From: Promicromonospora iranensis
Lineage (GTDB): Bacteria > Actinomycetota > Actinomycetes > Actinomycetales > Cellulomonadaceae
Assembly (NCBI RefSeq): GCF_028994805.1
Contig: NZ_JAJQQP010000015.1
Location: 105,898-169,897 of the forward strand
DNA: 64,000 bases
Direction of reading: 5' to 3'
The translations under genes were made by a program, and so were the position numbers. This document shows positions 1 through 9,034 of the stretch, in pieces. The notes beneath the pieces were generated by a model. The model saw only the letters and a list, made by a program, of their open reading frames with translations, had not been told where the DNA came from and ran no database searches. Position 1 is the first letter of the stretch, and the number at the start of each line of letters is the position of its first letter.

Positions 1-1
1 C

Positions 2-2560
2 CCGCCCGGCGTCTACGGCGGGCCTCGCGAGGAGAACGCCCTGCTCCTGGCACAGGGCATCCGAGAGGCGCACGACCTCGGCGGCATCAGCACCCTGGCG
101 ATGCACATGGAGAACGTGGTCACGGGCGGCGACTTCTACGACACCTCGGGCGACACGCTGCGCGCCGTCCTCCCCGGCGGCACCCACAACGCCGAGTTGC
201 GCGCGTACCTCGACCTCGTAGCACTGGCGGCTGACAACGCGCGCGACGCCGACGGGAACCGCATCCCGATCGTTTTCCGGCCCTGGCACGAGAACACCGG
301 CTCGTGGTTCTGGTGGGGCGCCGCCTTCGGCACGCCCGGCGAGTTCAAGGAGCTCTTCCGGTTCACCGTGGAGTACCTGCGCGACGTCAAGGGCGTCGAC
401 AACCTGCTCTACTCCTGGTCGCCCAACGGCACCTTCGGCGGCGACGCGGAGACATACCTGCGCACCTACCCGGGAGACGACTTCGTCGACGTGCTCGGCT
501 ACGACTACTACGACGACTCGGGCGCGTCGCCGGCCCGCCTCGCCACCGTCGTGGCGGACCTCGGCATGATCGCCGACCTCGCCGACGAGCGCAGCAAGGT
601 CAGCGCCTTCACCGAGACCGGCCCGACGGGTGGCATGAAGCCCGACGGCGAGAACCTCAACACCTCCTGGTTCACCGACCTGCTGGCGGCGATCGAGGCC
701 GACCCGCGAGCCTCCCGGAGCGCGTGGATGCTCACGTGGGCCAACTTCGGCGGGTCGAACGCGCCGTGGACGCCCACCGAGGGCGAGATGCTGCCCGACT
801 TCCAGGCGTTCCACGCCGACCCGTACACGTACTTCGCGGACGAGGTGGAGGGTGCCTTCGACGCCGTCACCGAGCCCGTGGCCGCGGCTCCGGTGGCGCA
901 CCTCGCGTCGCCGTCGGACGGCTCGCGCGTGGCGTCCGGGCCGACGACGCTGCGCGCCACGATCTCCGGCATCGACGTCGAGCGCGCCTCCGTGACCGTG
1001 GGCGGCGCCGTGGGCGAGATCGAGCTCACCCCGCCCGCCGCGGGCGAGCTGTGGTGGACCGGCGAGTGGGCGATCCCCGCCGACGAGCTCGGCAACTCGA
1101 CCCGCGCCCTCACCCTCCGTGTCGTCACAGCGGAGGGCGAGGTGACGGTGCCGTCGGCGGTGGTGCTCGGCCCCGAGCCCGTCTTCCCGCCCGGCGTGAT
1201 GGACGACTTCGAGGGCTACGGCGACGACACCGCGCTGCGCGCCGAGTACGTGCAGTACAACGCCAACACCATCACGCTCGAGCGGGCGGCCGAGGGCGGC
1301 TCCGTCGGGTCGGGCGACAACGCGATGCGCCTCACCTACGACTTCGCGAACCAGTCGTACACCGGTGTGGGTCGCCAGGTCGGCGCCGACTGGTCGGGCA
1401 ACTGGGACTTCTCGCTCTGGGTGGACCCGGACGCGTCGGGCAACAAGCTCGTGCTCCAGCTCGTCGCGGGCGGTGTCTCGTACGAGGCGTATCCCTCGCT
1501 CGCGGGCGACGCCCCGTACGTGGCGACCATCCCGTTCGCGGACTGGCGCCCGGCGCCCTGGGACACCGGCAACGCCGATCGTCGGATCACGCAGAAGGAC
1601 CTCGAGAACGTCAGCCAGTTCAACGTGTACGTCAACGCCGCCGACGACGGTGCGTCCTCCGGCGCGATCGTCGTCGACGACCTGAAGGCCGTGCTCGGCA
1701 CCGCGCCGCCGCCCGTCTTCCGCGACACGCCGCGCACGATGGCCGAGTACGAGGCGATCGAGTGGCTCGCCGAGGAGGGTCTCGCCGAGGCCGTGCGCTG
1801 GGGCGACCGCGGCGGCCGCTTCTACCCGACCCGCGCCGTGAAGGCGGGCGAGCTCGCTGCCCTCCTACGGGCGTACGACCCGGAGGGCGACGTCACCACC
1901 CCGGCCGCGCCCCGCGCCGGGGCCACCAAGCTGGCCGTCGCCGAGGCGTTCTGGCGCCTCTACGGCTCGCCCGCCACGGACGTCACCACGGTGTACAGCG
2001 ACGTCCCGGCCGCCTCCGCCGAGGCCGTCGCGTGGGCGGTGGAGACCGGGGTCGTGCCGGCGCCGTCGTCGACGTCGTTCGGGGTGGGCCACACCGTGAA
2101 GCGGTCCGCGCTCACTGCGATGCTGTTCCGGTTCGACGCGCTGCCGTCGCCGCTTCAGCCGGTCGTGATCGCCGACTTCGAGGCGGGAGATCAGGGCTGG
2201 GCCGTGCCCAGCTGGTCGAACGGGACGGCGGCCGCGTCCGGCGGCATCCTGACGGTCGAGGCCGGGACCGACGGCGCCTGGTTGTCCGGGCCCGGCGGGA
2301 TCGACCTCACCGGCCGCACCGAGCTCCGGCTCGACGTGGCAGGGACCACCGGCTTCGACACCAAGGTGGCGCTCCAGCTCGGTCCCGACTGGACCTGGTG
2401 CGAGACGGGCCAGGCCGGCTGGGTGCAGGTGCCCGGGGAGGTGGTGGTCGACCTGACCACGCTGACCCAGGAGTGCCAGGCGCTCGTCGGCACGGTCCAG
2501 GGCGTCAACGTGTTCCTGAACGGGGGAACGCACCAGCTGGATGCGATCAGCGTGCACTGA
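2..2560 (+). CDS. Secreted GH26 beta-mannanase with CBMs and SLH-like region (5'-truncated)
   Basis: The reading frame is open to the left edge, so the signal peptide and the start of the catalytic domain are missing. The first ~280 codons are a GH26 barrel: the acid/base Glu lies in FRPWHENTGSWFWWG (about 275-320) and the likely nucleophile Glu in FTETGP (about 608-625). It should hydrolyse beta-1,4-mannan outside the cell. An Ig-like linker (about 890-1180) is followed by a CBM11/CIA30-like domain opening with DDFEGYGDD (about 1200-1700). Next come two or three SLH-like repeats (about 1735-2140) that could tether the enzyme to the wall, and a C-terminal CBM23-like domain opening with IADFEAGDQGW (about 2167-2557). 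Domain order is read by eye; CBM family numbers are less certain than GH26. Confidence 0.9.
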   Translation, partial: PPGVYGGPREENALLLAQGIREAHDLGGISTLAMHMENVVTGGDFYDTSGDTLRAVLPGGTHNAELRAYLDLVALAADNARDADGNRIPIVFRPWHENTGSWFWWGAAFGTPGEFKELFRFTVEYLRDVKGVDNLLYSWSPNGTFGGDAETYLRTYPGDDFVDVLGYDYYDDSGASPARLATVVADLGMIADLADERSKVSAFTETGPTGGMKPDGENLNTSWFTDLLAAIEADPRASRSAWMLTWANFGGSNAPWTPTEGEMLPDFQAFHADPYTYFADEVEGAFDAVTEPVAAAPVAHLASPSDGSRVASGPTTLRATISGIDVERASVTVGGAVGEIELTPPAAGELWWTGEWAIPADELGNSTRALTLRVVTAEGEVTVPSAVVLGPEPVFPPGVMDDFEGYGDDTALRAEYVQYNANTITLERAAEGGSVGSGDNAMRLTYDFANQSYTGVGRQVGADWSGNWDFSLWVDPDASGNKLVLQLVAGGVSYEAYPSLAGDAPYVATIPFADWRPAPWDTGNADRRITQKDLENVSQFNVYVNAADDGASSGAIVVDDLKAVLGTAPPPVFRDTPRTMAEYEAIEWLAEEGLAEAVRWGDRGGRFYPTRAVKAGELAALLRAYDPEGDVTTPAAPRAGATKLAVAEAFWRLYGSPATDVTTVYSDVPAASAEAVAWAVETGVVPAPSSTSFGVGHTVKRSALTAMLFRFDALPSPLQPVVIADFEAGDQGWAVPSWSNGTAAASGGILTVEAGTDGAWLSGPGGIDLTGRTELRLDVAGTTGFDTKVALQLGPDWTWCETGQAGWVQVPGEVVVDLTTLTQECQALVGTVQGVNVFLNGGTHQLDAISVH

Positions 2561-2604
2561 GCTCCTGTCCTTGAGCGAGCCCGGCAAGCACACCGACGGC
2601 ACGG

Positions 2605-2632
2605 GCCCGGCGAGCAAGGCTGCTCGCCGGGC
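2605..2632. terminator. Perfect 12-bp stem downstream of the mannanase
   Basis: GCCCGGCGAGCA and TGCTCGCCGGGC pair perfectly around a 4-base loop, 45 bases after the mannanase stop. There is no U-tract, as is common for high-GC actinobacterial terminators. Confidence 0.75.
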
Positions 2633-2653
2633 GTGTCGTGTGGATCGAGTCGC

Positions 2654-2860
2654 TCAACTCCACCGCTGGGCATCGAGCGACGAGGTCAGGGCATCGGGGG
2701 CGAACTGCACAACGATCCAGTTCGAGCGGCGCGCGCCGGGCAGCGCGCTCACGGCCTTCTCGGCATCGTCCTGGTCTGCGAACATCAAGACAGTCGAGGT
2801 CTCGGATCGCACCGCCCACCGGCAGAGTAGATCCTTGTTGCGGACGGGGGCCCAAGTGGC
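2654..2860 (-). pseudogene. Orphan C-terminal protein fragment
   Basis: Reading leftwards from about 2860 to a TGA at 2654, one frame gives a sensible peptide containing RNKDLLCRWAVRS, TVLMFADQDDAEKAV and WIVVQFAP. No start codon or SD is visible upstream, so it looks like the 3' end of a lost gene. I do not recognise the family. The rest of 2633-3021 holds no gene that I can support. Confidence 0.35.
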
Positions 2861-2907
2861 TGTGGTTCCAACACAGCCGCCGAACCAACATCGTGACAGC
2901 CTTGGCT

Positions 2908-2948
2908 TCCTGGTCGGAGTCCTCGCGCTGACCGGGAAACTGACATAG
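2908..2948 (+). repeat. Partial copy of the hydrophobic tail seen at 5010-5069
   Basis: The frame reads FLVGVLALTGKLT and then stops. It parallels FLIGILALTGGLT at 5028-5069. It may be the 3' end of a small membrane-peptide gene present as two relic copies. Confidence 0.35.
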
Positions 2949-3021
2949 CGACCAGATGCCCGGCCTATCCGCCTAGCTTCGAGCTTGCTCTCCAGCGCAA
3001 CGAGCGTCGCCGCACCGCAAC

Positions 3022-3423
3022 TCAGGACATCACCCGCGCCTCGGGTGGCAGAGCATCCTCGATGGAGGTTCGGACGAACTGCACCAGCGAGTGCTCGGGC
3101 CCGATGGTGATGCGCTTGGACACCTTGTACGCCGGGAACGCGCCGAGCTCTGCACTCTGGACAACGGCGGTACGCCGTTCGCGGTCGTACGCCCAGAACG
3201 CCGTTCTGCCGTGACGGACGATCACCTCGCCGACGTAGGCCCCCATGCTCAAGCCGAATCGTTCGTCGACGGCGGCAGCGGACGCCGCGTCCACCATCTC
3301 GTCGACCAGAACCTCAAGAGTCACTATCGACTCGACCGCGTTCCGAGCTCCGCGACAACGCATACGACCGCGTGAAGAGCCTGCGCGGCCGCAATGGCCC
3401 GCGGCCCTGGACGTGGCGGCCAA
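3022..3423 (-). pseudogene. Frameshifted hypothetical protein, DUF3806-like
   Basis: Codons from about 3340 down to 3022 read as a typical protein end containing VESIVTLEVLVDEM, GAYVGEVIVRHG and LVQFVRTSIEDALPP. The pattern G-A-Y-x-G-E-V with an upstream LGxS-E-S helix resembles DUF3806-type proteins. Upstream of about 3340 this frame turns to arginine-rich shadow. The expected N-terminal lead (VVAELGTRS) continues in the neighbouring frame, so a single-base frameshift near 3335-3345 probably broke the gene. No start codon can be assigned. Confidence 0.45.
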
Positions 3424-3568
3424 TCAGCTGACGCAGATTGCCAGACCGGGACCGGACTCTCCCGCTGCGAGATCTGGACGCTGCGCGAGAGCGTCTGGGT
3501 TCGGCACGCCCCGGTCCCCGCCGGAACTGGCGTGACGATGCGCGCGATCGAGACGGCCGCCAGAGAAG

Positions 3569-3715
3569 CCGGGCTCACCTATCCACGAGGCGATGAAGGA
3601 CGCCGCCGCGCCCACTGGCGTGCCTCGGTCCTCCACGACGGCCCCGCTGGGTTCGACCTGCCTCTGGCACTCACCTGACGCCGCATGCTCGCTGTCTGAC
3701 CGACGACGTGCAGTG
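3569..3715. repeat. Dispersed ~145-bp repeat, copy 1
   Basis: This stretch is closely similar to 18043-18190 and more distantly to 21193-21310. It begins GGGCTCACCTATCCACGAGG, contains GATGAAGGACGCC, and ends around CTGACGCCGCATGCTCG. In copy 2 the centre is a perfect hairpin; here that hairpin is degraded. The flanks carry no identifiable gene, and 3424-3774 otherwise holds nothing I can support. Confidence 0.7.
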
Positions 3716-3774
3716 CCGAAGGAAATCCCGCTGCTGATTGGCCGACCACTCTTCCCAGGTCGCCCAGTCGTCGC

Positions 3775-4332
3775 TCACCGGTCCGCGGCGGCGGCAATCC
3801 ACTCGGGCGCAAGAACCGACCACACCTGCTTGTCGTAGCGCACGCCCTGGTACGGCCATGCCTCGCGGCGCACCCCCTCGAGCGTCATGCCGAGCCGTCG
3901 AGCCACCGCTGCGCTGCGGTCGTTGTCGGCCCGGCAGATCCATTCGGCGCGGTGCAGGCCGCGGCCAGTCAGTGCCCAGTCGAGCAGCATGCCGGACGCC
4001 GCTGTGATCAGTCCGTGGCCCTCGGCCGAGGGCTCGAGCCAACAGCCGATCTCGCACACGCCTGTGGCGGCGTCGAAGGCGTTGAACATGACCCCGCCGA
4101 CCAGTGTCCCGTCGCGCCAGATGCCGAACATGCGGGCGCCGTCGGCGGCGGCTCGTTCGGCGTATCGCGCGAGCGTGGCCCGCGCGCCGTCGACGTCGTC
4201 CGTGACGAAGGTGGGCCCCACCCAGGGACGGATGTGCTCGCGGGCCCGGTCGAGGTGCTCGGCGAACTCGTCGGCGTGCCAGACCTCCAGCGGTGCGAGC
4301 TGCGCCCCGTCGGACAACGACAGCGTGAACAT
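3775..4332 (-). CDS. GNAT acetyltransferase, RimJ/RimL type
   Basis: A 185-residue N-acetyltransferase of normal family length. The layout matches ribosomal-protein-Ser/Ala acetyltransferases: an N-terminal DAxxLAxxR-like region (HADEFAEHLDRAREHIRPW), the beta-4 strand GVCEIGCWLEPSAEGHGL at the acetyl-CoA loop, and the terminal LGMTLEGVRREAW signature. I chose the ATG at 4332, because the upstream extension runs through the shared promoter. It is divergent from the TetR gene at 4381 with only 48 bases between, so the TetR protein probably controls it. The substrate may be a ribosomal protein, peptide or drug. Confidence 0.85.
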   Translation of the reverse strand: MFTLSLSDGAQLAPLEVWHADEFAEHLDRAREHIRPWVGPTFVTDDVDGARATLARYAERAAADGARMFGIWRDGTLVGGVMFNAFDAATGVCEIGCWLEPSAEGHGLITAASGMLLDWALTGRGLHRAEWICRADNDRSAAVARRLGMTLEGVRREAWPYQGVRYDKQVWSVLAPEWIAAAADR

Positions 4333-4347
4333 GCGGTCTCCATTCGC

Positions 4348-4361
4348 ATAACAGTTGTTAC
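4348..4361. promoter_or_regulatory. Palindromic operator between GNAT and TetR genes
   Basis: TAACA-GT-TGTTA is a perfect palindrome in an AT-rich pocket midway between the two divergent starts. It is the natural binding site for the adjacent TetR protein. Confidence 0.55.
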
Positions 4362-4380
4362 GGCAATGTACCGTGAGTGC

Positions 4381-5001
4381 ATGCCACGCTCCAAGGGCGA
4401 TCACGAGGCCCGCCGACACGACGTCTCAGCGGCCGTGTGGCAAGTCATGGCCACCCGCGGCTTCGCAGGCCTGACCCTGCGCGCCGTCGCCGCCGAGCTG
4501 GGCGCGACCACCGGACTGCTGACGCACTACTTCCCCACCAAGCAGGCTCTGGTGGCGTACGCCCTCGACCTGCTCGAGGAGCGCACCCTCTCGCGGCCCC
4601 GTCGGCAGTCGGGCGGCGGTCTGGCCGCCCTCAGGGACGCCATTCTGGACATCCTGCCGCTGACGTCCGAGGCCAGGGACAGCAACCGCATCTGGGTCTC
4701 GTCCTGGGACAACGCCCTCGCGGACCCGGCCCTCAGCGCCGACTACGCCCGCAAGTACGCCGAGGGACGGGACCGCATGCTCCAGCGGGTGATCGCCGCC
4801 CAGGAGGCGGGCGAGCTGCCACCTGGCGAGCCGACCGACCTCGCGGCCGGGGCGCAGGCGTTCGCTCTCGGACTCGTGGTCCAGGCCCTGTTCGACCCGG
4901 CGGCGTTCCCGCCTGGGCGGCAGACCGAGCTCCTGGACAACTACCTGGCCGGGCTGGCCGCCGGCCCATGCCCCATCTCCAGTCCCGACCCGCACGCCTG
5001 A
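4381..5001 (+). CDS. TetR-family repressor (BetI-like)
   Basis: A 206-residue regulator. The N-terminal helix-turn-helix is clear (about residues 15-60: GFAGLTLRAVAAELGATTGLLTHYF with TKQALVAYAL). The C-terminal ligand domain resembles TetR_C_6/BetI-type proteins. The ATG at 4381 leaves 48 bases to the divergent GNAT gene and places the TAACA-GT-TGTTA palindrome just upstream. Likely autoregulatory and repressing the acetyltransferase; the ligand is unknown. Confidence 0.85.
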   Translation: MPRSKGDHEARRHDVSAAVWQVMATRGFAGLTLRAVAAELGATTGLLTHYFPTKQALVAYALDLLEERTLSRPRRQSGGGLAALRDAILDILPLTSEARDSNRIWVSSWDNALADPALSADYARKYAEGRDRMLQRVIAAQEAGELPPGEPTDLAAGAQAFALGLVVQALFDPAAFPPGRQTELLDNYLAGLAAGPCPISSPDPHA

Positions 5002-5009
5002 CCGGCATA

Positions 5010-5069
5010 GTGCTCGTGGTTATCGGTTTCCTGATCGGGATCCTCGCACTGACAGGCGGACTGACGTAG
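5010..5069 (+). other. Small hydrophobic peptide or relic gene end
   Basis: From a GTG at 5010 the frame reads VLVVIGFLIGILALTGGLT and stops. It is one transmembrane stretch immediately after the TetR stop. No good SD is present. The similar tail at 2908-2948 suggests a remnant of a duplicated small membrane protein gene rather than an independent gene. Confidence 0.3.
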
Positions 5070-5217
5070 GAGCGCACCGCGAGCATGAGCCGCCTGCTCG
5101 CCACGACTCGCGCGAATCACCCCGCCTCATCCCCGGTTCACAGCCGCTCACCAGGTAGGGCGGATCCCTCCGACTTTAGAGCGTCCAGCAACGGCCTGTC
5201 CGGAGCAGCCCACGGAC

Positions 5218-5350
5218 GGGGACGAGCTCGTCGGCGACGTGATCGAGCTCGACGTCCGACCCCGGCCCGAGTTCGCCGCCGGTCACATCGCCCGTACCCA
5301 CTCGATCCCGATCGAACAGCTCGCCGAGAGCCTGAGGGCGCCCAACTCCC
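5218..5350 (+). pseudogene. Rhodanese-domain fragment
   Basis: The frame contains DVIELDVRPRPEFAAGH followed by IPIEQLAESL. This is the start of a rhodanese (sulfurtransferase) domain: D-V-R, E-F-A-x-G-H-I, S-I-P. The active-site loop and the rest are absent, because the sequence switches to the duplicated ABC segment near 5364. No start codon is supported. It may come from a stand-alone rhodanese or an ArsR-rhodanese fusion. The stretch 5070-5217 shows no gene. Confidence 0.6.
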
Positions 5351-5366
5351 CATCGACTCGGCCGCG

Positions 5367-5688
5367 CATGTACTCCCGTGGGAGCACGCGTCACCTCCTG
5401 TGGGAGTACGCGGCGACCGGCGCCCGCCGTCATCGTGGTGGACACCAACCACTCATCGGAGGTCTCGTGTCCCGACATTCACATTCCACAGTTGTCGAGC
5501 GGCACTCTGCGGGAGCGATGTCATCCAACGCTGACGACGCAGCAGCCATGCTCGCCGGCGCCGTCAAGCACGACGGCTGGGACGAATCAGCCGTCGGCGC
5601 GCCCGACGCCGTCACCATCGCGTTCCCAGCGGGGAAGTTCACGGCCGTGGTGGGCCGTGTCAGACACCCCATCCACTCGACCTCATGA
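5367..5688 (+). pseudogene. Truncated duplicate of the ABC ATPase start and its promoter
   Basis: Sequence from about 5367 to 5656 matches 8142-8433: the upstream palindrome region, the ATCGGAGGTCTCGTG start, and the first ~63 codons up to AGKFTAV. Immediately after AVVG, where the real gene reads GPSGSGKST (Walker A), homology stops and a short unrelated tail ends at 5688. The product would have no nucleotide-binding site, so this is a broken partial duplication. The GTG equivalent is at 5467. Confidence 0.8.
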
Positions 5689-5817
5689 CGCTCCTCTCGA
5701 CCGCCACGCCGGCCCAGCGCGACTTGAAGCGGATTGCGAACCCGGGCGGGTACTTGCGGACCACGGTCGACAATCTTTAGTTCACTGCGCAACGCAATTG
5801 AAGGAGCACATACAGGC

Positions 5818-6981
5818 ATGAAACCGATCGAACAAGACCCGCGGCGACCGCTGCTCGGGCGCCGCGGGTTCTTCGCTGGCGCGGCTGGGCTCGTCGCCGG
5901 CGCTGGACTGTCCGCGGCGGCACTCACGGGACGTGACGGCGGCAATGATGACCGGGGAACCTCGCCCACCAAGGAAGACATCGCGCTTCGCGACCAGGAT
6001 CTGAAGTTCATCGGCACGGAGGAGACCTTCTCGACTCCCGAGCTGATGAAGCTGAACTCCATCAACCAGGATCACATCGACTTCCTTACGGAGATCGGTC
6101 TTGCGGATCTGGGCGATCGTCGTATCGGCGATATGAACGAGGGGGGACTCAATGTTCAGATCCTCTCCGCGCATACGCCGTCCGCGCAAAATGTCCCCGG
6201 GCAGAAGGGGATCGACCTCGCCCATCGTCTCAACCGGCAGCTTGTGGACGGGCCGATGGCCAGCTATCCCGGCCGCTTCCAGGCCTTCGCCACCTTGCCC
6301 TTGCAGAGCCCGGAGGCGGCGGCGGACGAACTGGAACGCTCGGTCCGAGAAGACGGCTTCTTAGGTGCACTGACCAACGGGCACATCACGAAGAAGTATC
6401 TCGATCATCCCGAGTTCGAGCCCGTTCTGGCGCGTGCCCAAGATCTCGATGTTCCGATCTACCTGCATCCCGGATACCCAAGTGACGAGGTTTTCGCGAC
6501 CTACTACAGCACGACACGGTCGGAATACACGAGAGAGTTTCAGGACTACATCTTCAGCGGGTCTGGCTATGGCTGGCACCAGGAGGTGCTGACCCAGTGC
6601 GTCCGGATGATCACGTACGGGGTCTTCGACAGGTTCCCCAGGCTGAAGATCATCATCGGCCACATGGGTGAAGGTCTTCCGTTCTACTACGAGCGGATCG
6701 CCAACGACATGGGCGAGCCGACCGAAAACTCGCTCAAGAAGCCCTTTGAGCAGTACTTCCAGGACAACTTTTGGTTCACGACCAGCGCGTTCTTCCAGGA
6801 TGAGCTGCTCCATCTCTTGCTGAAGTACATCAGTGTGGATCGAGTGATGTTCGCGACCGACTATCCCTTCGCAGGCATCAAAGAAGGGACCGACTGGTTC
6901 CGAGCAGTCGATCTTCCGCGTGAGGACAAGGAAAAGATCGCGTTCCGCAATGCCGAGAAACTGTTCGGCATAAAGGTCTGA
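5818..6981 (+). CDS. Tat-exported amidohydrolase-2 family protein (decarboxylase-like)
   Basis: A 387-residue protein starting at the ATG at 5818 behind an AAGGAG. The N-terminus carries a twin-arginine signal (LGRRGFFAGAAGLVAGAG). The body is a TIM-barrel amidohydrolase_2 domain of the gamma-resorcylate / 2,3-dihydroxybenzoate decarboxylase group: FIGTEETFSTPELM near the start, a metal-region His in YLHPGYPSDEVF, IIIGHMGEGLPF, and the C-terminal catalytic Asp in VMFATDYPF. Codon use is visibly less GC-rich than in neighbours, which suggests recent acquisition. An exported member is unusual, since most of this family are cytosolic. The substrate is probably a hydroxylated aromatic acid or lactone, not provable here. 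Confidence 0.85.
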   Translation: MKPIEQDPRRPLLGRRGFFAGAAGLVAGAGLSAAALTGRDGGNDDRGTSPTKEDIALRDQDLKFIGTEETFSTPELMKLNSINQDHIDFLTEIGLADLGDRRIGDMNEGGLNVQILSAHTPSAQNVPGQKGIDLAHRLNRQLVDGPMASYPGRFQAFATLPLQSPEAAADELERSVREDGFLGALTNGHITKKYLDHPEFEPVLARAQDLDVPIYLHPGYPSDEVFATYYSTTRSEYTREFQDYIFSGSGYGWHQEVLTQCVRMITYGVFDRFPRLKIIIGHMGEGLPFYYERIANDMGEPTENSLKKPFEQYFQDNFWFTTSAFFQDELLHLLLKYISVDRVMFATDYPFAGIKEGTDWFRAVDLPREDKEKIAFRNAEKLFGIKV

Positions 6982-7241
6982 CGCATCGGCGCCGCACCGA
7001 GGTATCCCGCTGACCGAGTAGACCCTCGAACGCGCCGCCACCCGATGACGGGCATGTGCCCCAAGTCACGGTCGCAAGATCGAACCTTTGCCGGGCAGCG
7101 CGCCTCGGGACGGATGTGAACACCTCTACGACGGATCCGACCGAGCTCGCTGTGGGCCGCCTTTGCGATCAGCCGGTTCGGCACGGACGACGCGCACCTG
7201 ACCGCGATGCTGGCCCAGACCCGGAGCAGAAGGAGTACCCC

Positions 7242-8102
7242 ATGCCTCAGAAGGCGCCCGCCGCTGTCCGCGGCGCGTTCAGTTTCCTCGGCCGCGCCGC
7301 ACCCGGTCCTGCCGCTGCCCTCGCCGCGCGTGCGTTCCTGCGCGTCGGCCGGCCCGCGCCGGTCCGCGTAGCCGACCGACCGACGCACGAGGAGGCACGT
7401 CGCGGCCACCTGTCGCACGAGAGCGTAGACGTCGCCACATACACCTGGGGCGATCCGCATGCCCCGGCTGCCTTGCTCGTGCACGGCTGGCAGAGCCGCG
7501 CGTCCGCCTTCGGGAGCCTCGTGTCCGCTCTCACCGACGCTGGTCTCCGCGCCGTCGCCTACGACGCGCCCGCTCACGGCGACTCCGGTGGGTACACCCG
7601 CACGGCGCTCGACGACGTCGCCATCGTCCGCCGCCTGACCGATGTCGAGGCCGAACCGTGGGCCGGCGTCGTCGGCCATTCCCTCGGCAGCCTCGCGGCA
7701 GGCGTTGCCGTCCGCGAGGGTGTACCCACCCAACGGCTGGCCGGGATCGCGAGCATCGCGTCGTTCCGTTTCACCGAGGACGTGTTCGTCGGGGCCATCG
7801 GGCTGCCGTGGTCACTGCGTGATCGGTTCTCGCAGGCAGTGGCGCACCAGCTCCGGGACAACCCGGAGGTCACGCCCGAGGTTGCCGACCGGTTCGACCT
7901 CGTGAAGCATCCGCTCCCGAAGCACGTCAGGACGCTCTGGCTGCACGACGACGGCGACCAGCAGATCCCGCAGACCCAGAGCAAGCTGTTGCTCGGGGCG
8001 CACCCGCACAGCGGTGAGCTCGTCACCACCACCGGTCTGGGGCACAACAGGATCCTGGGCGACACCGCGGCCCACACCCATGTCGTCGACCACCTCACGT
8101 AG
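7242..8102 (+). CDS. Alpha/beta-hydrolase
   Basis: A 286-residue hydrolase. I use the ATG at 7242 behind AGAAGGAG; in-frame sequence upstream to 7056 lacks family similarity. The fold markers are in order: the oxyanion segment LLVHGWQSRASAFG, the nucleophile elbow GHSLG, an acid-bearing WLHDDGDQQIP loop, and the catalytic His in GLGHNRIL. There is no signal peptide; an Ala/Arg-rich N-terminal helix precedes the domain. A palindrome and the ABC/two-component operon follow. The substrate is unknown. Confidence 0.85.
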   Translation: MPQKAPAAVRGAFSFLGRAAPGPAAALAARAFLRVGRPAPVRVADRPTHEEARRGHLSHESVDVATYTWGDPHAPAALLVHGWQSRASAFGSLVSALTDAGLRAVAYDAPAHGDSGGYTRTALDDVAIVRRLTDVEAEPWAGVVGHSLGSLAAGVAVREGVPTQRLAGIASIASFRFTEDVFVGAIGLPWSLRDRFSQAVAHQLRDNPEVTPEVADRFDLVKHPLPKHVRTLWLHDDGDQQIPQTQSKLLLGAHPHSGELVTTTGLGHNRILGDTAAHTHVVDHLT

Positions 8103-8142
8103 GCCGAATCGTCGGCCACCCAGATCGACGGTTCGGTCGAGC

Positions 8143-8164
8143 GTGTACTCCCGTGCGAGTACAC
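8143..8164. promoter_or_regulatory. Perfect 8-bp inverted repeat upstream of the ABC operon
   Basis: GTGTACTC-N6-GAGTACAC lies 78 bases before the ABC ATPase start. A degraded counterpart (TACTCCCGTGGGAGCAC) is present in the duplicated segment near 5370. Likely an operator, perhaps for the response regulator of the same cluster. Confidence 0.5.
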
Positions 8165-8242
8165 GTCGCCTCCCGTGGGTGGACGCGGCGGCCGGGCAGC
8201 CGCCGTCATCGTGGTGGACACCAGCCACTCATCGGAGGTCTC

Positions 8243-9030
<788 letters not shown>

Positions 9031-9034
<4 letters not shown>

